A stretch of 64,000 bases of DNA from Streptomyces sp. 378 (GCF_030124145.1 NZ_JASKMS010000004.1:186001-250000); one strand, 5' to 3'. Counted from the first letter of the stretch, positions 34,582 through 43,581 are shown. Notes: generated by a model from the sequence alone, not told the origin. Made by a program: numbers and translations.

Positions 34582-36010
34582 CGAGGTACGCCTCCAGGCC
34601 GTGGCGGCCGCCCTCGCGGCCGAAGCCCGACTCCTTGTAACCGCCGAACGGCGACGTCGGGTCGAACTTGTTGAACGTGTTGGACCAGACGACACCCGCG
34701 CGGAGCTTGCCGGCGACCGCCAGGATGCGCGAGCCCTTCTCCGTCCAGATGCCGGCGGACAGGCCGTACGGCGTGTTGTTGGCCTTGGCGACCGCCTCGT
34801 CCGGCGTGCGGAAGGTCAGCACCGACAGCACCGGGCCGAAGATCTCGTCCCGGGCGATGCGGTGCGCCTGGGTGACGTTCGTGAACAGGGTCGGGGCGAA
34901 CCAGTAACCGCTCTCCGGCAGTTCGCACGCCGGCGACCAACGTTCGGCGCCCTCCGCCTCACCCTGCTCGACGAGCGAGGTGATGCGGGTGAGCTGCTCC
35001 TCGGAGTTGATCGCGCCGATGTCGGTGTTCTTGTCCAGCGGGTCGCCGAGGCGGAGCGTCGACAGGCGGCGCTTGAGGGAGTCGAGAAGCTCGTCCTGGA
35101 TCGACTCCTGGACCAGCAGGCGGCTGCCGGCGCAGCAGACCTGGCCCTGGTTGAAGAAGATGCCGTTGACGATGCCCTCGACGGCCTGGTCGATCGGGGC
35201 GTCGTCGAAGACGATGTTGGCGCCCTTGCCGCCCAGTTCGAGCGTGACCTTCTTGCGCGTCCCGGCGACCGTGCGGGCGATCTCCTTGCCGACGGCCGTG
35301 GAGCCGGTGAAGGCGACCTTGTTCACGTCCGGGTGCGCGATCAGCGCGGCGCCCGCGTCGCCGTAGCCGGGGAGGATGTTGACGACGCCCTTGGGCAGGC
35401 CCGCCTGGCGGCAGATGTCCGCGAAGAACAGCGCCGAGAGCGGGGTCGTCTCGGCCGGCTTCAGGACGACCGTGTTGCCGGTCGCCAGGGCCGGGGCGAT
35501 CTTCCACGCCAGCATCAGCAGCGGGAAGTTCCAGGGGATGACCTGGCCCGCGACGCCGAGCGGCCTGGGGTTCGCGCCGAAACCGGCGTGGTCGAGCTTG
35601 TCGGCCCAGCCCGCGTAGTAGAAGAAGTGCGCGGCGACCAGGGGCAGGTCGGCGTCGCGCGTCTCCCTGATCGGCTTGCCGTTGTCCAGGGTTTCGAGGA
35701 CGGCGAGCTCGCGGGAGCGCTCCTGGATGATGCGGGCGATCCGGAAGAGGTACTTCGCGCGCTCCGCGCCTGGGAGGGCCGACCACTTCTCGAAGGCCCG
35801 GCGCGCGGCCTTCACCGCGCGGTCGACGTCCTCGGAACCGGCCTGGGCGATCTCGGAGAGGACCTCCTCGGTGGACGGGGAGACGGTCTTGAAGACCTTG
35901 CCGTCCGCCGCTTCGACGAACTCGCCGTCGATGAACAGGCCGTACGAGGGCGCGATGTCGGCGATCGCGCGCGACTCGGGGGCCGGGGCGTATGCGAATA
36001 CGGGTGCCAT
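34574..36010 (-). CDS. NAD(P)-dependent aldehyde dehydrogenase
   Basis: A full-length aldehyde dehydrogenase of 478 residues. PWNFPLLMLAWKIAPALATGNTVVLKPAE forms the cofactor site, FTGSTAVGKEI the dinucleotide turn, LELGGKGANIVF holds the general-base Glu, and FFNQGQVCCAGSRL holds the catalytic cysteine. ATG 36010 follows the deoC stop by 5 nt. DeoC produces acetaldehyde and glyceraldehyde-3-phosphate, so this enzyme most likely oxidises the acetaldehyde to acetate. The substrate is inferred from the operon, as the sequence shows only the superfamily. Confidence 0.92.
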   Translation of the reverse strand: MAPVFAYAPAPESRAIADIAPSYGLFIDGEFVEAADGKVFKTVSPSTEEVLSEIAQAGSEDVDRAVKAARRAFEKWSALPGAERAKYLFRIARIIQERSRELAVLETLDNGKPIRETRDADLPLVAAHFFYYAGWADKLDHAGFGANPRPLGVAGQVIPWNFPLLMLAWKIAPALATGNTVVLKPAETTPLSALFFADICRQAGLPKGVVNILPGYGDAGAALIAHPDVNKVAFTGSTAVGKEIARTVAGTRKKVTLELGGKGANIVFDDAPIDQAVEGIVNGIFFNQGQVCCAGSRLLVQESIQDELLDSLKRRLSTLRLGDPLDKNTDIGAINSEEQLTRITSLVEQGEAEGAERWSPACELPESGYWFAPTLFTNVTQAHRIARDEIFGPVLSVLTFRTPDEAVAKANNTPYGLSAGIWTEKGSRILAVAGKLRAGVVWSNTFNKFDPTSPFGGYKESGFGREGGRHGLEAYLDV

Positions 36011-36015
36011 GGTGA

Positions 36016-36978
36016 TCAGTCCACCGTCACGTAGTCGGGGCCGGAGTAGCGGCCGGTGGCCAGCTTCTGGCGCTGCATCAGCAGGTCGTTCAGCAGCGAG
36101 GAGGCGCCGAAGCGGAACCAGTGGTTGTCCAGCCAGTCCTCGCCGGCGGTCTCGTTGACCAGCACGAGGAACTTGATGGCGTCCTTGGAGGTCCGGATGC
36201 CGCCGGCCGGCTTCACACCGACCTGGATGCCGGTCTGCGCACGGAAGTCGCGCACCGCCTCCAGCATGAGCAGGGTGTTCGCCGGGGTCGCGTTGACGGC
36301 GACCTTGCCGGTGGACGTCTTGATGAAGTCCGCGCCCGCCAGCATCCCGAGCCAGCTCGCGCGGCGGATGTTGTCGTACGTCGAGAGCTCGCCCGTCTCG
36401 AAGATGACCTTCAGGCGCGCGGAGGTCCCGCAGGCCTCCTTCACGGCGGTGATCTCGTCGTACACCTTCAGGTATCGACCCGAGAGGAACGCCCCGCGGT
36501 CGATGACCATGTCGATCTCGTCCGCGCCGGCGGCGACGGCGTCGCGCACGTCGGCCAGCTTGACGTCGAGCGCGGCGCGGCCCGCCGGGAACGCCGTGGC
36601 CACCGAGGCGACCTTCACGCCGGAGCCGGCGACGGCCTCCTTGGCCACGGCCACCATGTCGGGGTAGACGCACACCGCCGCGGTGGCGGGTGCCGTACGG
36701 TCCGTCGGGTCGGGCTTGACCGCCTTCGCGCCGAGCGCCCGGACCTTGCCCGGGGTGTCCGCGCCTTCCAGCGTCGTCAGGTCGACCATCGAGATGGCCA
36801 GGTCGATGGCGAACGCCTTCGCGGTCGTCTTGATCGAACGCGTGCCGAGGGAGGCCGCACGGCCTTCGAGCCCGACCGCGTCGACGCCGGGGAGCCCGTG
36901 GAGGAAGCGGCGCAGCGCGCTGTCGGACGCGGCGACGTCCTTGAGGGGGTGAGCTGCGGTGAGTGCAGAACTGGGCAT
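36016..36978 (-). CDS. deoC: Deoxyribose-phosphate aldolase
   Basis: A 320-residue class I aldolase cleaving 2-deoxyribose-5-phosphate into acetaldehyde and glyceraldehyde-3-phosphate. The core barrel shows AVCVYPDMV, EIDMVIDRGAFLSG, LKVIFETGELSTYDNI, GADFIKTSTGK with the Schiff-base lysine, and VGVKPAGGIRT. An N-terminal extension of about 60 residues is normal for the actinobacterial form. ATG 36978 was selected (GTG 36984 is just upstream). A nucleoside-regulon operator sits 19 nt upstream. It is the first gene of an operon with two aldehyde dehydrogenase genes. Confidence 0.95.
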   Translation of the reverse strand: MPSSALTAAHPLKDVAASDSALRRFLHGLPGVDAVGLEGRAASLGTRSIKTTAKAFAIDLAISMVDLTTLEGADTPGKVRALGAKAVKPDPTDRTAPATAAVCVYPDMVAVAKEAVAGSGVKVASVATAFPAGRAALDVKLADVRDAVAAGADEIDMVIDRGAFLSGRYLKVYDEITAVKEACGTSARLKVIFETGELSTYDNIRRASWLGMLAGADFIKTSTGKVAVNATPANTLLMLEAVRDFRAQTGIQVGVKPAGGIRTSKDAIKFLVLVNETAGEDWLDNHWFRFGASSLLNDLLMQRQKLATGRYSGPDYVTVD

Positions 36979-36997
36979 GGTCACCAGACGAGCATAT

Positions 36998-37009
36998 CTA
37001 CGCGCGTAG
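36998..37009. promoter_or_regulatory. Nucleoside-regulon operator CTACGCGCGTAG (deoC)
   Basis: The exact 12-bp palindrome lies 19 nt upstream of the deoC ATG at 36978, in the 101-nt divergent gap with the PH-domain gene. It is embedded in the less GC-rich stretch GCATATCTACGCGCG. Confidence 0.8.
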
Positions 37010-37079
37010 CGGCTGTACAGCCCTCCGGTTTGTCCGGGCGGATGACGGACCGGCGGGACCGGTCCGGCAGAATCGAGAC

Positions 37080-37796
37080 ATGACGAGCCCCGAGCCCCAG
37101 TCGCCCGCGCCGCAGCCTCCGGAGCCCGAGTCCCCGGACCGGGTGTACCGGTCTGTCCCGGCCATCGCGGGCGGTGTGATGCTGCTCGCCATCGCCGGGT
37201 GGCTCGGTATCGACGCGGTGCTCTCCGGGGACGGGCGCACACCGTGGCTGGCGCTCGCCGTGCTGCTGCTCGTCGTGCCGCTGGTCGTCGCCTTCACCCT
37301 GCGGCCCGCGGTGTACGCGGGCGACGACCGACTGCGGATCCGCAACCCCTTCCGCGTCGTCGTCCTGCCCTGGGGGCAGGTCGCCTCGCTGCGCTCGTCG
37401 TACTCGAACGAGGTCCTCACCGAGTCCGGTGCGAAGTACCAGCTGTGGGCCGTGCCGGTCTCGCTGCGTGCGCGCAAGAAGGCCGCGCGGCGCGAGATGC
37501 GCGCGACGGCGCAGGCGCGGCGGGAGATGGGGCGTGAGACGGGGCGGGACGAGAGCCGCGGCAGCGCGCTCGGGATGACCGCGGGGCTCGGGCAGGGCCT
37601 GAGCCGGGAGCCGATCTCGGACGGGCCCGTCCGGGCGGAGACCGACCGGATCATGGACGAACTGCGGGCGCTGCGCGAGGCGCGGCACGAGGCGGAGTCG
37701 GCGCGGGGCGAGGTGACCGTGCGGTGGGCCTACGAGGTGCTGGCGCCGACGGTCGTGGGGGCTGTGCTGGTGCTGATCCTGGTGGCGGCGGGCTGA
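37080..37796 (+). CDS. PH-domain-containing membrane protein
   Basis: A 238-residue protein with a Pro/Glu-rich N-terminus, two adjacent hydrophobic segments (AIAGGVMLLAIAGWLGIDAVL and WLALAVLLLVVPLVVAFTL), a bacterial PH-like domain (YAGDDRLRIRNPFRVVVLPWGQVASLRSSYSNEVLTESGAKYQLWAVPVSLRARKK), a charged coil rich in Arg and Glu, and a last membrane segment at the C-terminus. The function of such proteins is unknown; the cytoplasmic PH module may bind membrane or protein partners. It is divergent from deoC, but there is no sign that it belongs to nucleoside metabolism. Confidence 0.82.
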   Translation: MTSPEPQSPAPQPPEPESPDRVYRSVPAIAGGVMLLAIAGWLGIDAVLSGDGRTPWLALAVLLLVVPLVVAFTLRPAVYAGDDRLRIRNPFRVVVLPWGQVASLRSSYSNEVLTESGAKYQLWAVPVSLRARKKAARREMRATAQARREMGRETGRDESRGSALGMTAGLGQGLSREPISDGPVRAETDRIMDELRALREARHEAESARGEVTVRWAYEVLAPTVVGAVLVLILVAAG

Positions 37797-38119
37797 CGGG
37801 GCGGCGGGCTGACGGGGCCGGGGACCGACGCCGTGGCCCGAGGCCTTGGGTGGGGGCCTTGGGTGGGGGCCTTGGGTCGGGGCCCGTCGCCGTGGGCGGG
37901 GGCCGACGCCGAGGCCCTGGGGCGGGGTCCGACGCCGTGGGCCGTGGCTTCGGCCTCTGGGTCTGGGGTGGGGCTCCGGCTTTCTGGTCCGGGTGCGGGC
38001 TGCGGCCTCTCGGTCCGGGTGGGCCGCAGCTTCTCGGTCCGGGGTGCGGGTCCCGGCCTCTCGGGGCGGGGCGGAAAATCCGGTGGCTGTTCGAGGGGGC
38101 GCGCGCCTAGGTTCGGGGG
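37797..38119. other. G-rich, internally repetitive intergenic region
   Basis: A 323-nt gap with strong G bias on the + strand. CCTTGGGTGGGGG is repeated directly at 37843-37881 (the third copy is altered), and GACGCCGTGG, GGCCTCTCGGTCCGGG and similar phrases recur through 38060. No gene is supported; the reading frames here are open only because of composition. The G-runs could form quadruplexes. Confidence 0.7.
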
Positions 38120-38479
38120 ATGAGCAGCCGTACCTTTCGTGTCACCGTCCGGGGCGTCTTCGACGGGCTGAGCGCCGAGCAGCGGACCGAGTTGCTGGAG
38201 CGGGCCGCGGAGCACGACGTGTTGCGCGCCGCCTTCACCCCGGAGGGGACCCTCACGTACGACGTTGCCGTGCGGCCCGCCTTCACCTTCCGGTTCCTGG
38301 ACTCCGGGGAGGCCGAGGAGGACATCCTGGAGGCCACCGAGCGGGCCGAGGAGTCGGCGCGGGCGTGGCTGGAGCAGCGCGGGTACGGCTACAAGAATCT
38401 CAGGTCGGCCGCCGAGGACCTCTCCCAGGCGCCTCTCGGCAAGCGGCAGCGGCGGGAAGCCGCCCGGAAGAGTTCCTGA
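38120..38479 (+). CDS. DUF6204-family protein
   Basis: A 119-residue soluble protein: RTFRVTVRGVFDGLSAEQRTELLERAAEHDVLRAAFTPEGTLTYDVAVRPAFTFRFLDSG, a helix rich in Glu and Ala, then LEQRGYGYKNLRSAAEDL and a basic tail. It resembles the actinobacterial DUF6204 family, whose role is unknown. The alternating strand-helix pattern suggests a ferredoxin-like fold. It is convergent with the phosphomutase gene and has no informative partner. Confidence 0.8.
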   Translation: MSSRTFRVTVRGVFDGLSAEQRTELLERAAEHDVLRAAFTPEGTLTYDVAVRPAFTFRFLDSGEAEEDILEATERAEESARAWLEQRGYGYKNLRSAAEDLSQAPLGKRQRREAARKSS

Positions 38480-38515
38480 GTCGTCGGCAGGGGGCGGTGG
38501 TGCGGGGCCTCGGCC

Positions 38516-40153
38516 TCAGATGCCCGCCGCCGCCGACAGGTCGCGCTTGATCGACTCCAGCAGCGCCGTCGCCTTCGCGCGGGCCGCGGGAAGATCCTCG
38601 TGGGACCCGACCGGGATCACGACCTCCAGGTAGCACTTCAGCTTCGGCTCCGTGCCGCTCGGGCGGACGATCACCCGGGCGCCGTCGAGGGTGTACCGCA
38701 GACCGTCCGTGGGCGGGAGATCGGCCGTGCCCCGGGTGAGGTCGTCGGTGCGGGTGACCGGCAGGCCGGCCAGTTCCGTCGGGGGCTGTTCGCGCAGGCG
38801 GCGCATCGCGGCGGCGATGAGGGAGAGATCCTCCACGCGGGCCGAGAGCTGGTCCGTCGCGTGCAGGCCGTGCTCCACCGCCAGGTCGTCCAGCAGGTCG
38901 AGGAGCGTACGGCCCTCCTCCTTGAGCCGGGAGGCCAGTTCCGTGATCAGCAGCGCGGCCGTGATGCCGTCCTTGTCGCGCACGCCGTCGGGGTCGACGC
39001 AGTAGCCGAGGGCCTCCTCGTAGCCGAAGCGCAGGCCCTCGGCGCGGGCGATCCACTTGAAGCCGGTGAGGGTCTCGACGTGGGGGAGTCCCGCCTTCTC
39101 GGCGATCCGGCCGAGGAGGGACGACGAGACGATCGACTCCGCGAACGTGCCGGTCGCTCCGCGGCGGACCAGGTGGGCGGCGAGCAGGGCGCCGACCTCG
39201 TCGCCGCGCAGCATGCGCCAGTCGGTGCCGTCCCGCACGGCGACGGCGCAGCGGTCCGCGTCCGGGTCGTTGGCGATGATCAGGTCCGGGGCGGTTGCGG
39301 CGGCGCGTGCCGTGGCGAAGGCCAGGTCCATCGCGCCGGGCTCCTCCGGGTTGGGGAACGCGACGGTCGGGAAGTCCGGGTCGGGCTCGGCCTGCTCGGT
39401 GACGAGGACCGGTTCCGGGAAGCCGGCGCGGGCGAAGGCGGCCAGGAGGACGTCCTTGCCGACGCCGTGCATCGCCGTGTACACCGTGCGGGCGGTGCGG
39501 GGGGAGTCCTCGGACAGGACGGCGTCCGTGCGGGCGAGGTAGGCGTCGAGGACGCTGTCGTCGAGGATGTCCCAGCCTTCGGTGGGGCGCCGGACGGTGG
39601 TGAGGGACGGGACGGCGGCGATCTCTTGTGCGATCTCGACGTCCGCCGGGGGGACGATCTGGGAACCGTCGCCGAGGTAGACCTTGTAGCCGTTGTCGCG
39701 GGGCGGGTTGTGGCTGGCCGTGACCTCCACGCCCGCGACCGCGCCGAGGTGCCTTATCGCGAAGGCGAGGACGGGGGTGGGCAGGGGGCGGGGGAGGATC
39801 GCCGCGCGCAGGCCGGCGCCGGTCATGACGGCGGCGGTGTCCTGGGCGAAGTCGTGCGACTTGTGGCGGGCGTCGTAGCCGATGACGACGAGGCCGCTGT
39901 CGTGCCCCTGCTTCTTGAGGTAGGCGGCGAGGCCCGCGGCGGCGCGGATGACGACCGAGCGGTTCATGCGCATGGGGCCGGCGCCGAGTTCACCGCGCAG
40001 GCCGGCGGTGCCGAACTGGAGGGTGCCGCCGAAGCGCGCGGCGAGTTCCGTGCGGTCTCCGGCGTCGATGAGGCGGGCGAGCTCGGTGCGGGTCTCCGCG
40101 TCGGGGTCCTCGGTGAGCCACGCCTGGGCCTGTGCGATGAGTTCGTCGTGCAC
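38516..40153 (-). CDS. Phosphohexomutase/phosphopentomutase-type alpha-D-phosphosugar mutase
   Basis: A 545-residue mutase with all four domains of the family: GTAGLRGELGAGPMRMN near the start, the phosphoserine loop VTASHNPPRDNGYK, the metal loop NDPDADRCA, the sugar loop GYEEALGYCVDPDGVRDKDG and the phosphate-binding loop VRPSGTEPKLKCY. Similar enzymes interconvert hexose-1/6-phosphates or pentose-1/5-phosphates. Lying downstream of purine nucleoside phosphorylase on the same strand, it most likely turns (deoxy)ribose-1-phosphate into the 5-phosphate for DeoC; this is inference. GTG 40153 is the start. The 347-nt gap to the phosphorylase contains a 122-bp repeat element. Confidence 0.9.
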   Translation of the reverse strand: MHDELIAQAQAWLTEDPDAETRTELARLIDAGDRTELAARFGGTLQFGTAGLRGELGAGPMRMNRSVVIRAAAGLAAYLKKQGHDSGLVVIGYDARHKSHDFAQDTAAVMTGAGLRAAILPRPLPTPVLAFAIRHLGAVAGVEVTASHNPPRDNGYKVYLGDGSQIVPPADVEIAQEIAAVPSLTTVRRPTEGWDILDDSVLDAYLARTDAVLSEDSPRTARTVYTAMHGVGKDVLLAAFARAGFPEPVLVTEQAEPDPDFPTVAFPNPEEPGAMDLAFATARAAATAPDLIIANDPDADRCAVAVRDGTDWRMLRGDEVGALLAAHLVRRGATGTFAESIVSSSLLGRIAEKAGLPHVETLTGFKWIARAEGLRFGYEEALGYCVDPDGVRDKDGITAALLITELASRLKEEGRTLLDLLDDLAVEHGLHATDQLSARVEDLSLIAAAMRRLREQPPTELAGLPVTRTDDLTRGTADLPPTDGLRYTLDGARVIVRPSGTEPKLKCYLEVVIPVGSHEDLPAARAKATALLESIKRDLSAAAGI

Positions 40154-40248
40154 GGTCGGTGTCAGCCTCTCGGTTGTGGGTGGTGCCGGGGTGCCTGCGG
40201 CGGCCTGTGCGGGGCCGTGGGGGTGCGCGGGGCCGCCTGCCCGGGTTC

Positions 40249-40370
40249 GGTGGGTCGGGGCCGCGCCGGGGGGTGTCCGTCCTCGGAACGGCGCGATGGG
40301 GTCGGATACCGACCAACCGTCCGTTGACGCGCCAACCGCTGCGGGCGGACACCCCCCGACACGGCCCCTC
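40249..40370. repeat. 122-bp element, copy A
   Basis: It matches the reverse complement of 44785-44906 over 122 nt with 8 differences, all transitions. Inside, GGGGGTGTCCG near the left end and CGGACACCCCC near the right end form terminal inverted repeats, so each copy can fold into a long hairpin. It fills much of the gap between the phosphomutase and the purine nucleoside phosphorylase. The rest of 40154-40500 contains no gene. Confidence 0.93.
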
Positions 40371-40500
40371 GCGTACGACGGCGCGTGCGGGAGCGTTGTG
40401 GCGTGCGCCCGTCCCGTTGCGGGCTGCCCCCCGCTGGGCATGCGTGCCGCTGGGGAGGGTGGGCGCAGCGGCACCCCGCCTGAGCAGCGATGCCCGGTGC

Positions 40501-41325
40501 TTACAGGCGGCCCAGGACCTGCGTCAGCAGGGAACCCATCCGCGTCGCGGAGTCGCGGCCCGCCTGGAGGACCTCTTCGTGGTTCAGGGGCTCGCCCGTC
40601 ATGCCCGCGGCGAGGTTCGTGACCAGGGAGATGCCCAGGACCTCGGCGCCCGCCTCGCGCGCGGCGATCGCCTCCAGGACCGTCGACATGCCCACCAGGT
40701 CCGCACCGATGACGCGGGCCATGCGGATCTCGGCCGGGGTCTCGTAGTGCGGGCCGGGGAACTGGGCGTAGACGCCCTCCTCCAGGGTGGCGTCGACCTC
40801 CTTGCACAGGGCCCGCAGGCGCGGGGAGTACAGGTCGGTCAGGTCGACGAAGTTCGCGCCGATGATGGGGGAGGTGGCGGTGAGGTTGATGTGGTCACTG
40901 ATGAGGACCGGCTGGCCGGGGCGCATGCCCTCGCGCAGGCCGCCGCAGCCGTTGGTGAGGACGACCGTCTTGCAGCCGGCCGAGACCGCGGTACGGACGC
41001 CGTGGGCGACCGCTGCCACCCCGCGGCCCTCGTAGTAGTGCGTACGGCCCAGGAAGACCAGGGCGCGCTTGTCGCCGATCCGGTACGAGCGGATCTTGCC
41101 ACCGTGGCCCTCCACCGCCGGCGGCGGGAAACCGGGGAGCTCGGTGACCTGGAACTCGGCCTCGGGGGCGCCCAGCGCGTCCACGGCCGGGGCCCAGCCG
41201 GAGCCCATCACGAGGGCGACGTCGTGGGTCTCGGCGCCCGTCAGTTCGCGCAGGCGGGCCGCGGCGGCGTCGGCGGCGGCGTGGGGGTCGCCCTGGATGT
41301 CGTCCGGAAGAAGAGATGCGTTCAC
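40501..41325 (-). CDS. Purine-nucleoside phosphorylase (trimeric type)
   Basis: A 274-residue PNP of the low-molecular-mass trimeric class, releasing purine bases and (deoxy)ribose-1-phosphate from inosine or guanosine. Seen: [11 protein letters not shown] (phosphate serine), [84 protein letters not shown] and [23 protein letters not shown] 41325 has no clear ribosome site. The nucleoside-regulon operator lies 25 nt upstream. It follows add and precedes the phosphomutase in the pathway. In mycobacteria the orthologous gene is also close to a pmmB-like mutase and lpdA. Confidence 0.94.
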   Translation of the reverse strand: MNASLLPDDIQGDPHAAADAAAARLRELTGAETHDVALVMGSGWAPAVDALGAPEAEFQVTELPGFPPPAVEGHGGKIRSYRIGDKRALVFLGRTHYYEGRGVAAVAHGVRTAVSAGCKTVVLTNGCGGLREGMRPGQPVLISDHINLTATSPIIGANFVDLTDLYSPRLRALCKEVDATLEEGVYAQFPGPHYETPAEIRMARVIGADLVGMSTVLEAIAAREAGAEVLGISLVTNLAAGMTGEPLNHEEVLQAGRDSATRMGSLLTQVLGRL

Positions 41326-41350
41326 GCCGAAGAGGGTAGCCGGTGAAAGC

Positions 41351-41362
41351 CTACGCGCGTAG
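41351..41362. promoter_or_regulatory. Nucleoside-regulon operator CTACGCGCGTAG (purine nucleoside phosphorylase)
   Basis: The exact 12-bp palindrome lies 25 nt upstream of the GTG at 41325 and continues as CTACGCGCGTAGAT. The spacing to the start is like that at add (16 nt) and deoC (19 nt). Confidence 0.8.
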
Positions 41363-41431
41363 ATGGCAGAGCTCACGGGGTGGCGATCGTTGTCTTGTCG
41401 TTTCCGACGAAGGGGAGTGGACGGGCGGCCG

Positions 41432-41869
41432 TCAGCAGGGGCGCTTGCGGAGCTCCATCACGTAGTCGTGCGGGGCGCCGGCCGACTCGGCGGCGTCGGC
41501 GATCTCGCCCAGGTAGCGGGCGGAGGGCAGGCCGCCCTCGTAGGCGTTCAGGGTGAAGGCCCAGGCCGATTCCTCACCGTCCAGGGTGTGGACCCGTACG
41601 CGCGTACGGCGGTAGATGTCGAGGCCCACGCCCTCCCAGCGGTCGAGGGACTCCTCGTCCATCGGGGCGATGTCGTACAGGGAGACGAAGACCTGGGAGA
41701 ACGGGTCCTCCACGATCGTGGGCAGCGCGCCCTCCCAGCCCATGTGCTCGCCGCCGAAGGTCAGCCGCCATCCGTTCAGCCAGCCGGTGGCGCGCAGTGG
41801 CGAGTGCGGGGCGCGGCGGGACATCAGCCGCGCGTCGAGGTTGCCGGCGTACGCGGCGTAGAGCGACAT
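41432..41869 (-). CDS. Gamma-glutamylcyclotransferase-fold (AIG2-like) protein
   Basis: A 145-residue protein starting [25 protein letters not shown], the Y-x-G-S/N-L substrate-loop region of the GGCT/AIG2 fold. It is followed by [40 protein letters not shown] with the usual acidic catalytic position, and [14 protein letters not shown]. It may cleave gamma-glutamyl amines or peptides to 5-oxoproline, though many bacterial members are uncharacterised. It is divergent from the LpdA-like gene with about 97 nt between starts. Confidence 0.85.
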   Translation of the reverse strand: MSLYAAYAGNLDARLMSRRAPHSPLRATGWLNGWRLTFGGEHMGWEGALPTIVEDPFSQVFVSLYDIAPMDEESLDRWEGVGLDIYRRTRVRVHTLDGEESAWAFTLNAYEGGLPSARYLGEIADAAESAGAPHDYVMELRKRPC

Positions 41870-41966
41870 GGGGGAAGGGTACGGCAGGCGACCCCGGCGT
41901 CACTGTCGTAACAACCGGCGCAGCGGCGGGGCCCCGGGGCGGTGGCACCGCGAGCGGTGCGGGACA

Positions 41967-43415
41967 ATGGAGTACGTGACTCGGATCGTGATCATCGGTG
42001 GCGGACCCGGCGGATACGAAGCGGCCCTGGTGGCCGCTCAACTCGGCGCGGAGGTGACCGTCGTGGACTGCGACGGTCTGGGCGGGGCGTCGGTGCTCAC
42101 CGACTGCGTGCCGTCGAAGACCCTGATCGCCACGGCCGAGGTGATGACCACCTTCGACTCCTCCTACGAGGAGCTGGGGATCATCGTGGCCGACGACACC
42201 CCGCACATCGAGCAGGCCGCCCGGGTGGTGGGCGTGGACCTGGGCAAGGTCAACCGGCGTGTGAAGCGGCTGGCGCTCGCCCAGTCGCACGACATCACCG
42301 CCTCCGTGACCCGTGCGGGGGCGCGTGTCATGCGCGGGCGCGGGCGGTTGGAGGGCATGCAGGCGCTCGACGGGTCGCGCAAGGTCGTGGTGCGCACCGC
42401 CGACGGGAGCGAGGAGACGCTGACGGCTGACGCCGTGCTCATCGCCACCGGCGGACACCCCCGTGAGCTGCCCGACGCCCTGCCCGACGGTGAGCGGATC
42501 CTGAACTGGACCCAGGTGTACGACCTCGACGAGCTCCCGGAGGAGCTGATCGTGGTCGGGTCGGGTGTGACGGGTGCCGAGTTCGCCGGTGCCTACCAGG
42601 CGCTGGGGTCGAGGGTGACGCTGGTGTCGTCGCGCGACCGCGTGCTGCCGGGCGAGGACCCGGACGCCGCCGCCGTGCTGGAGGACGTCTTCCGGCGGCG
42701 TGGCATGAACGTCATGGGGCGCACCCGGGCGCAGTCCGCCAAGCGGGTGGGGGACCGGGTCGAGGTGACCCTCTCCGACGGGCGGGTCATCACCGGGTCG
42801 CACTGCCTCATGGCCGTCGGAGCGGTGCCCAACACCGCGGGCATGGGGCTGGAGGAGGCCGGGGTCCGGCTGCGCGAGTCCGGTCACATCTGGACCGACA
42901 AGGTCTCGCGCACGACCGCTCCGGGCGTGTACGCGGCCGGTGACGTGACCGGCGTGTTCGCCCTCGCCTCCGTGGCCGCCATGCAGGGCCGCATCGCCAT
43001 GTACCACTTCCTGGGCGACGCCGTGGCCCCGCTGAACCTCAAGACGGTGTCGTCGAACGTCTTCACCGACCCGGAGATCGCCACCGTCGGCTACACCCAG
43101 GCCGACGTCGACGGCGGGAAGATCGACGCCCGGTCCGTGAAGCTGCCGCTGCTGCGCAACCCGCGCGCGAAGATGCAGGGCATCCGCGACGGCTTCGTCA
43201 AGATCTTCTGCCGGCCCGGCACGGGCATCGTGGTGGGCGGTGTCGTCGTGGCGCCGCGTGCCTCGGAACTGATCCACCCCATCTCGATCGCGGTCGACAA
43301 CAATCTGACAGTCGAACAGATCGCGAAGGCCTTCACCGTCTACCCCTCCCTGTCGGGCTCGATCGCCGAGGTGGCCCGGCAGTTGCACACCCGCAAGGAG
43401 AGCGGCGAGGGCTGA
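41967..43415 (+). CDS. LpdA-like flavoprotein disulphide reductase-family quinone reductase
   Basis: A 482-residue FAD/NAD(P) pyridine-nucleotide oxidoreductase: FAD motif RIVIIGGGPGGYEAA, NAD motif LIVVGSGVTGAEFAGAY, second FAD motif VYAAGDVTGVFALASVA and a C-terminal dimerisation domain. The active disulphide of lipoamide dehydrogenase is missing, since the motif reads GGASVLTDCVPSK (first Cys replaced by Ser42, second Cys47 kept). The C-terminal His-Glu dyad is also replaced, as TVYPSLSG. This pattern matches M. tuberculosis LpdA (Rv3303c), which lacks lipoamide activity and reduces quinones. ATG 41967 is preferred over GTG 41976. Confidence 0.9.
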   Translation: MEYVTRIVIIGGGPGGYEAALVAAQLGAEVTVVDCDGLGGASVLTDCVPSKTLIATAEVMTTFDSSYEELGIIVADDTPHIEQAARVVGVDLGKVNRRVKRLALAQSHDITASVTRAGARVMRGRGRLEGMQALDGSRKVVVRTADGSEETLTADAVLIATGGHPRELPDALPDGERILNWTQVYDLDELPEELIVVGSGVTGAEFAGAYQALGSRVTLVSSRDRVLPGEDPDAAAVLEDVFRRRGMNVMGRTRAQSAKRVGDRVEVTLSDGRVITGSHCLMAVGAVPNTAGMGLEEAGVRLRESGHIWTDKVSRTTAPGVYAAGDVTGVFALASVAAMQGRIAMYHFLGDAVAPLNLKTVSSNVFTDPEIATVGYTQADVDGGKIDARSVKLPLLRNPRAKMQGIRDGFVKIFCRPGTGIVVGGVVVAPRASELIHPISIAVDNNLTVEQIAKAFTVYPSLSGSIAEVARQLHTRKESGEG

Positions 43416-43581
43416 GGCCGAAACCGGCTCCTCCCTGGTCACGGGGAGTGTTCGACCATGCGTACGGCATAGGCGGCGGGACTAAGGCTCTATACCACTC
43501 CCCGCTGCTCGGTGCGAACATCTTCTGCTATTCAGCGCAAACTGCTGAAAGCAGACGGTCGCTGGCGTTACTGTCAGTTTC

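Noticed and set aside
38600..40327. 575-residue + strand frame opposite the phosphomutase
   Set aside because: It is a shadow of the reverse-strand gene, whose active-site loops are all present; no signal or domain is seen on the + strand.
40376..40500. Possible small gene between the 122-bp element and the purine nucleoside phosphorylase gene
   Set aside because: No ribosome site, no domain, and the stretch is composed of dispersed GC-rich intergenic phrases similar to 44631-44784.
41596..41607. GTACGCGCGTAC, close to the nucleoside operator
   Set aside because: It lies inside the coding part of the gamma-glutamylcyclotransferase-like gene and differs in both outer bases; codon usage alone can explain it.
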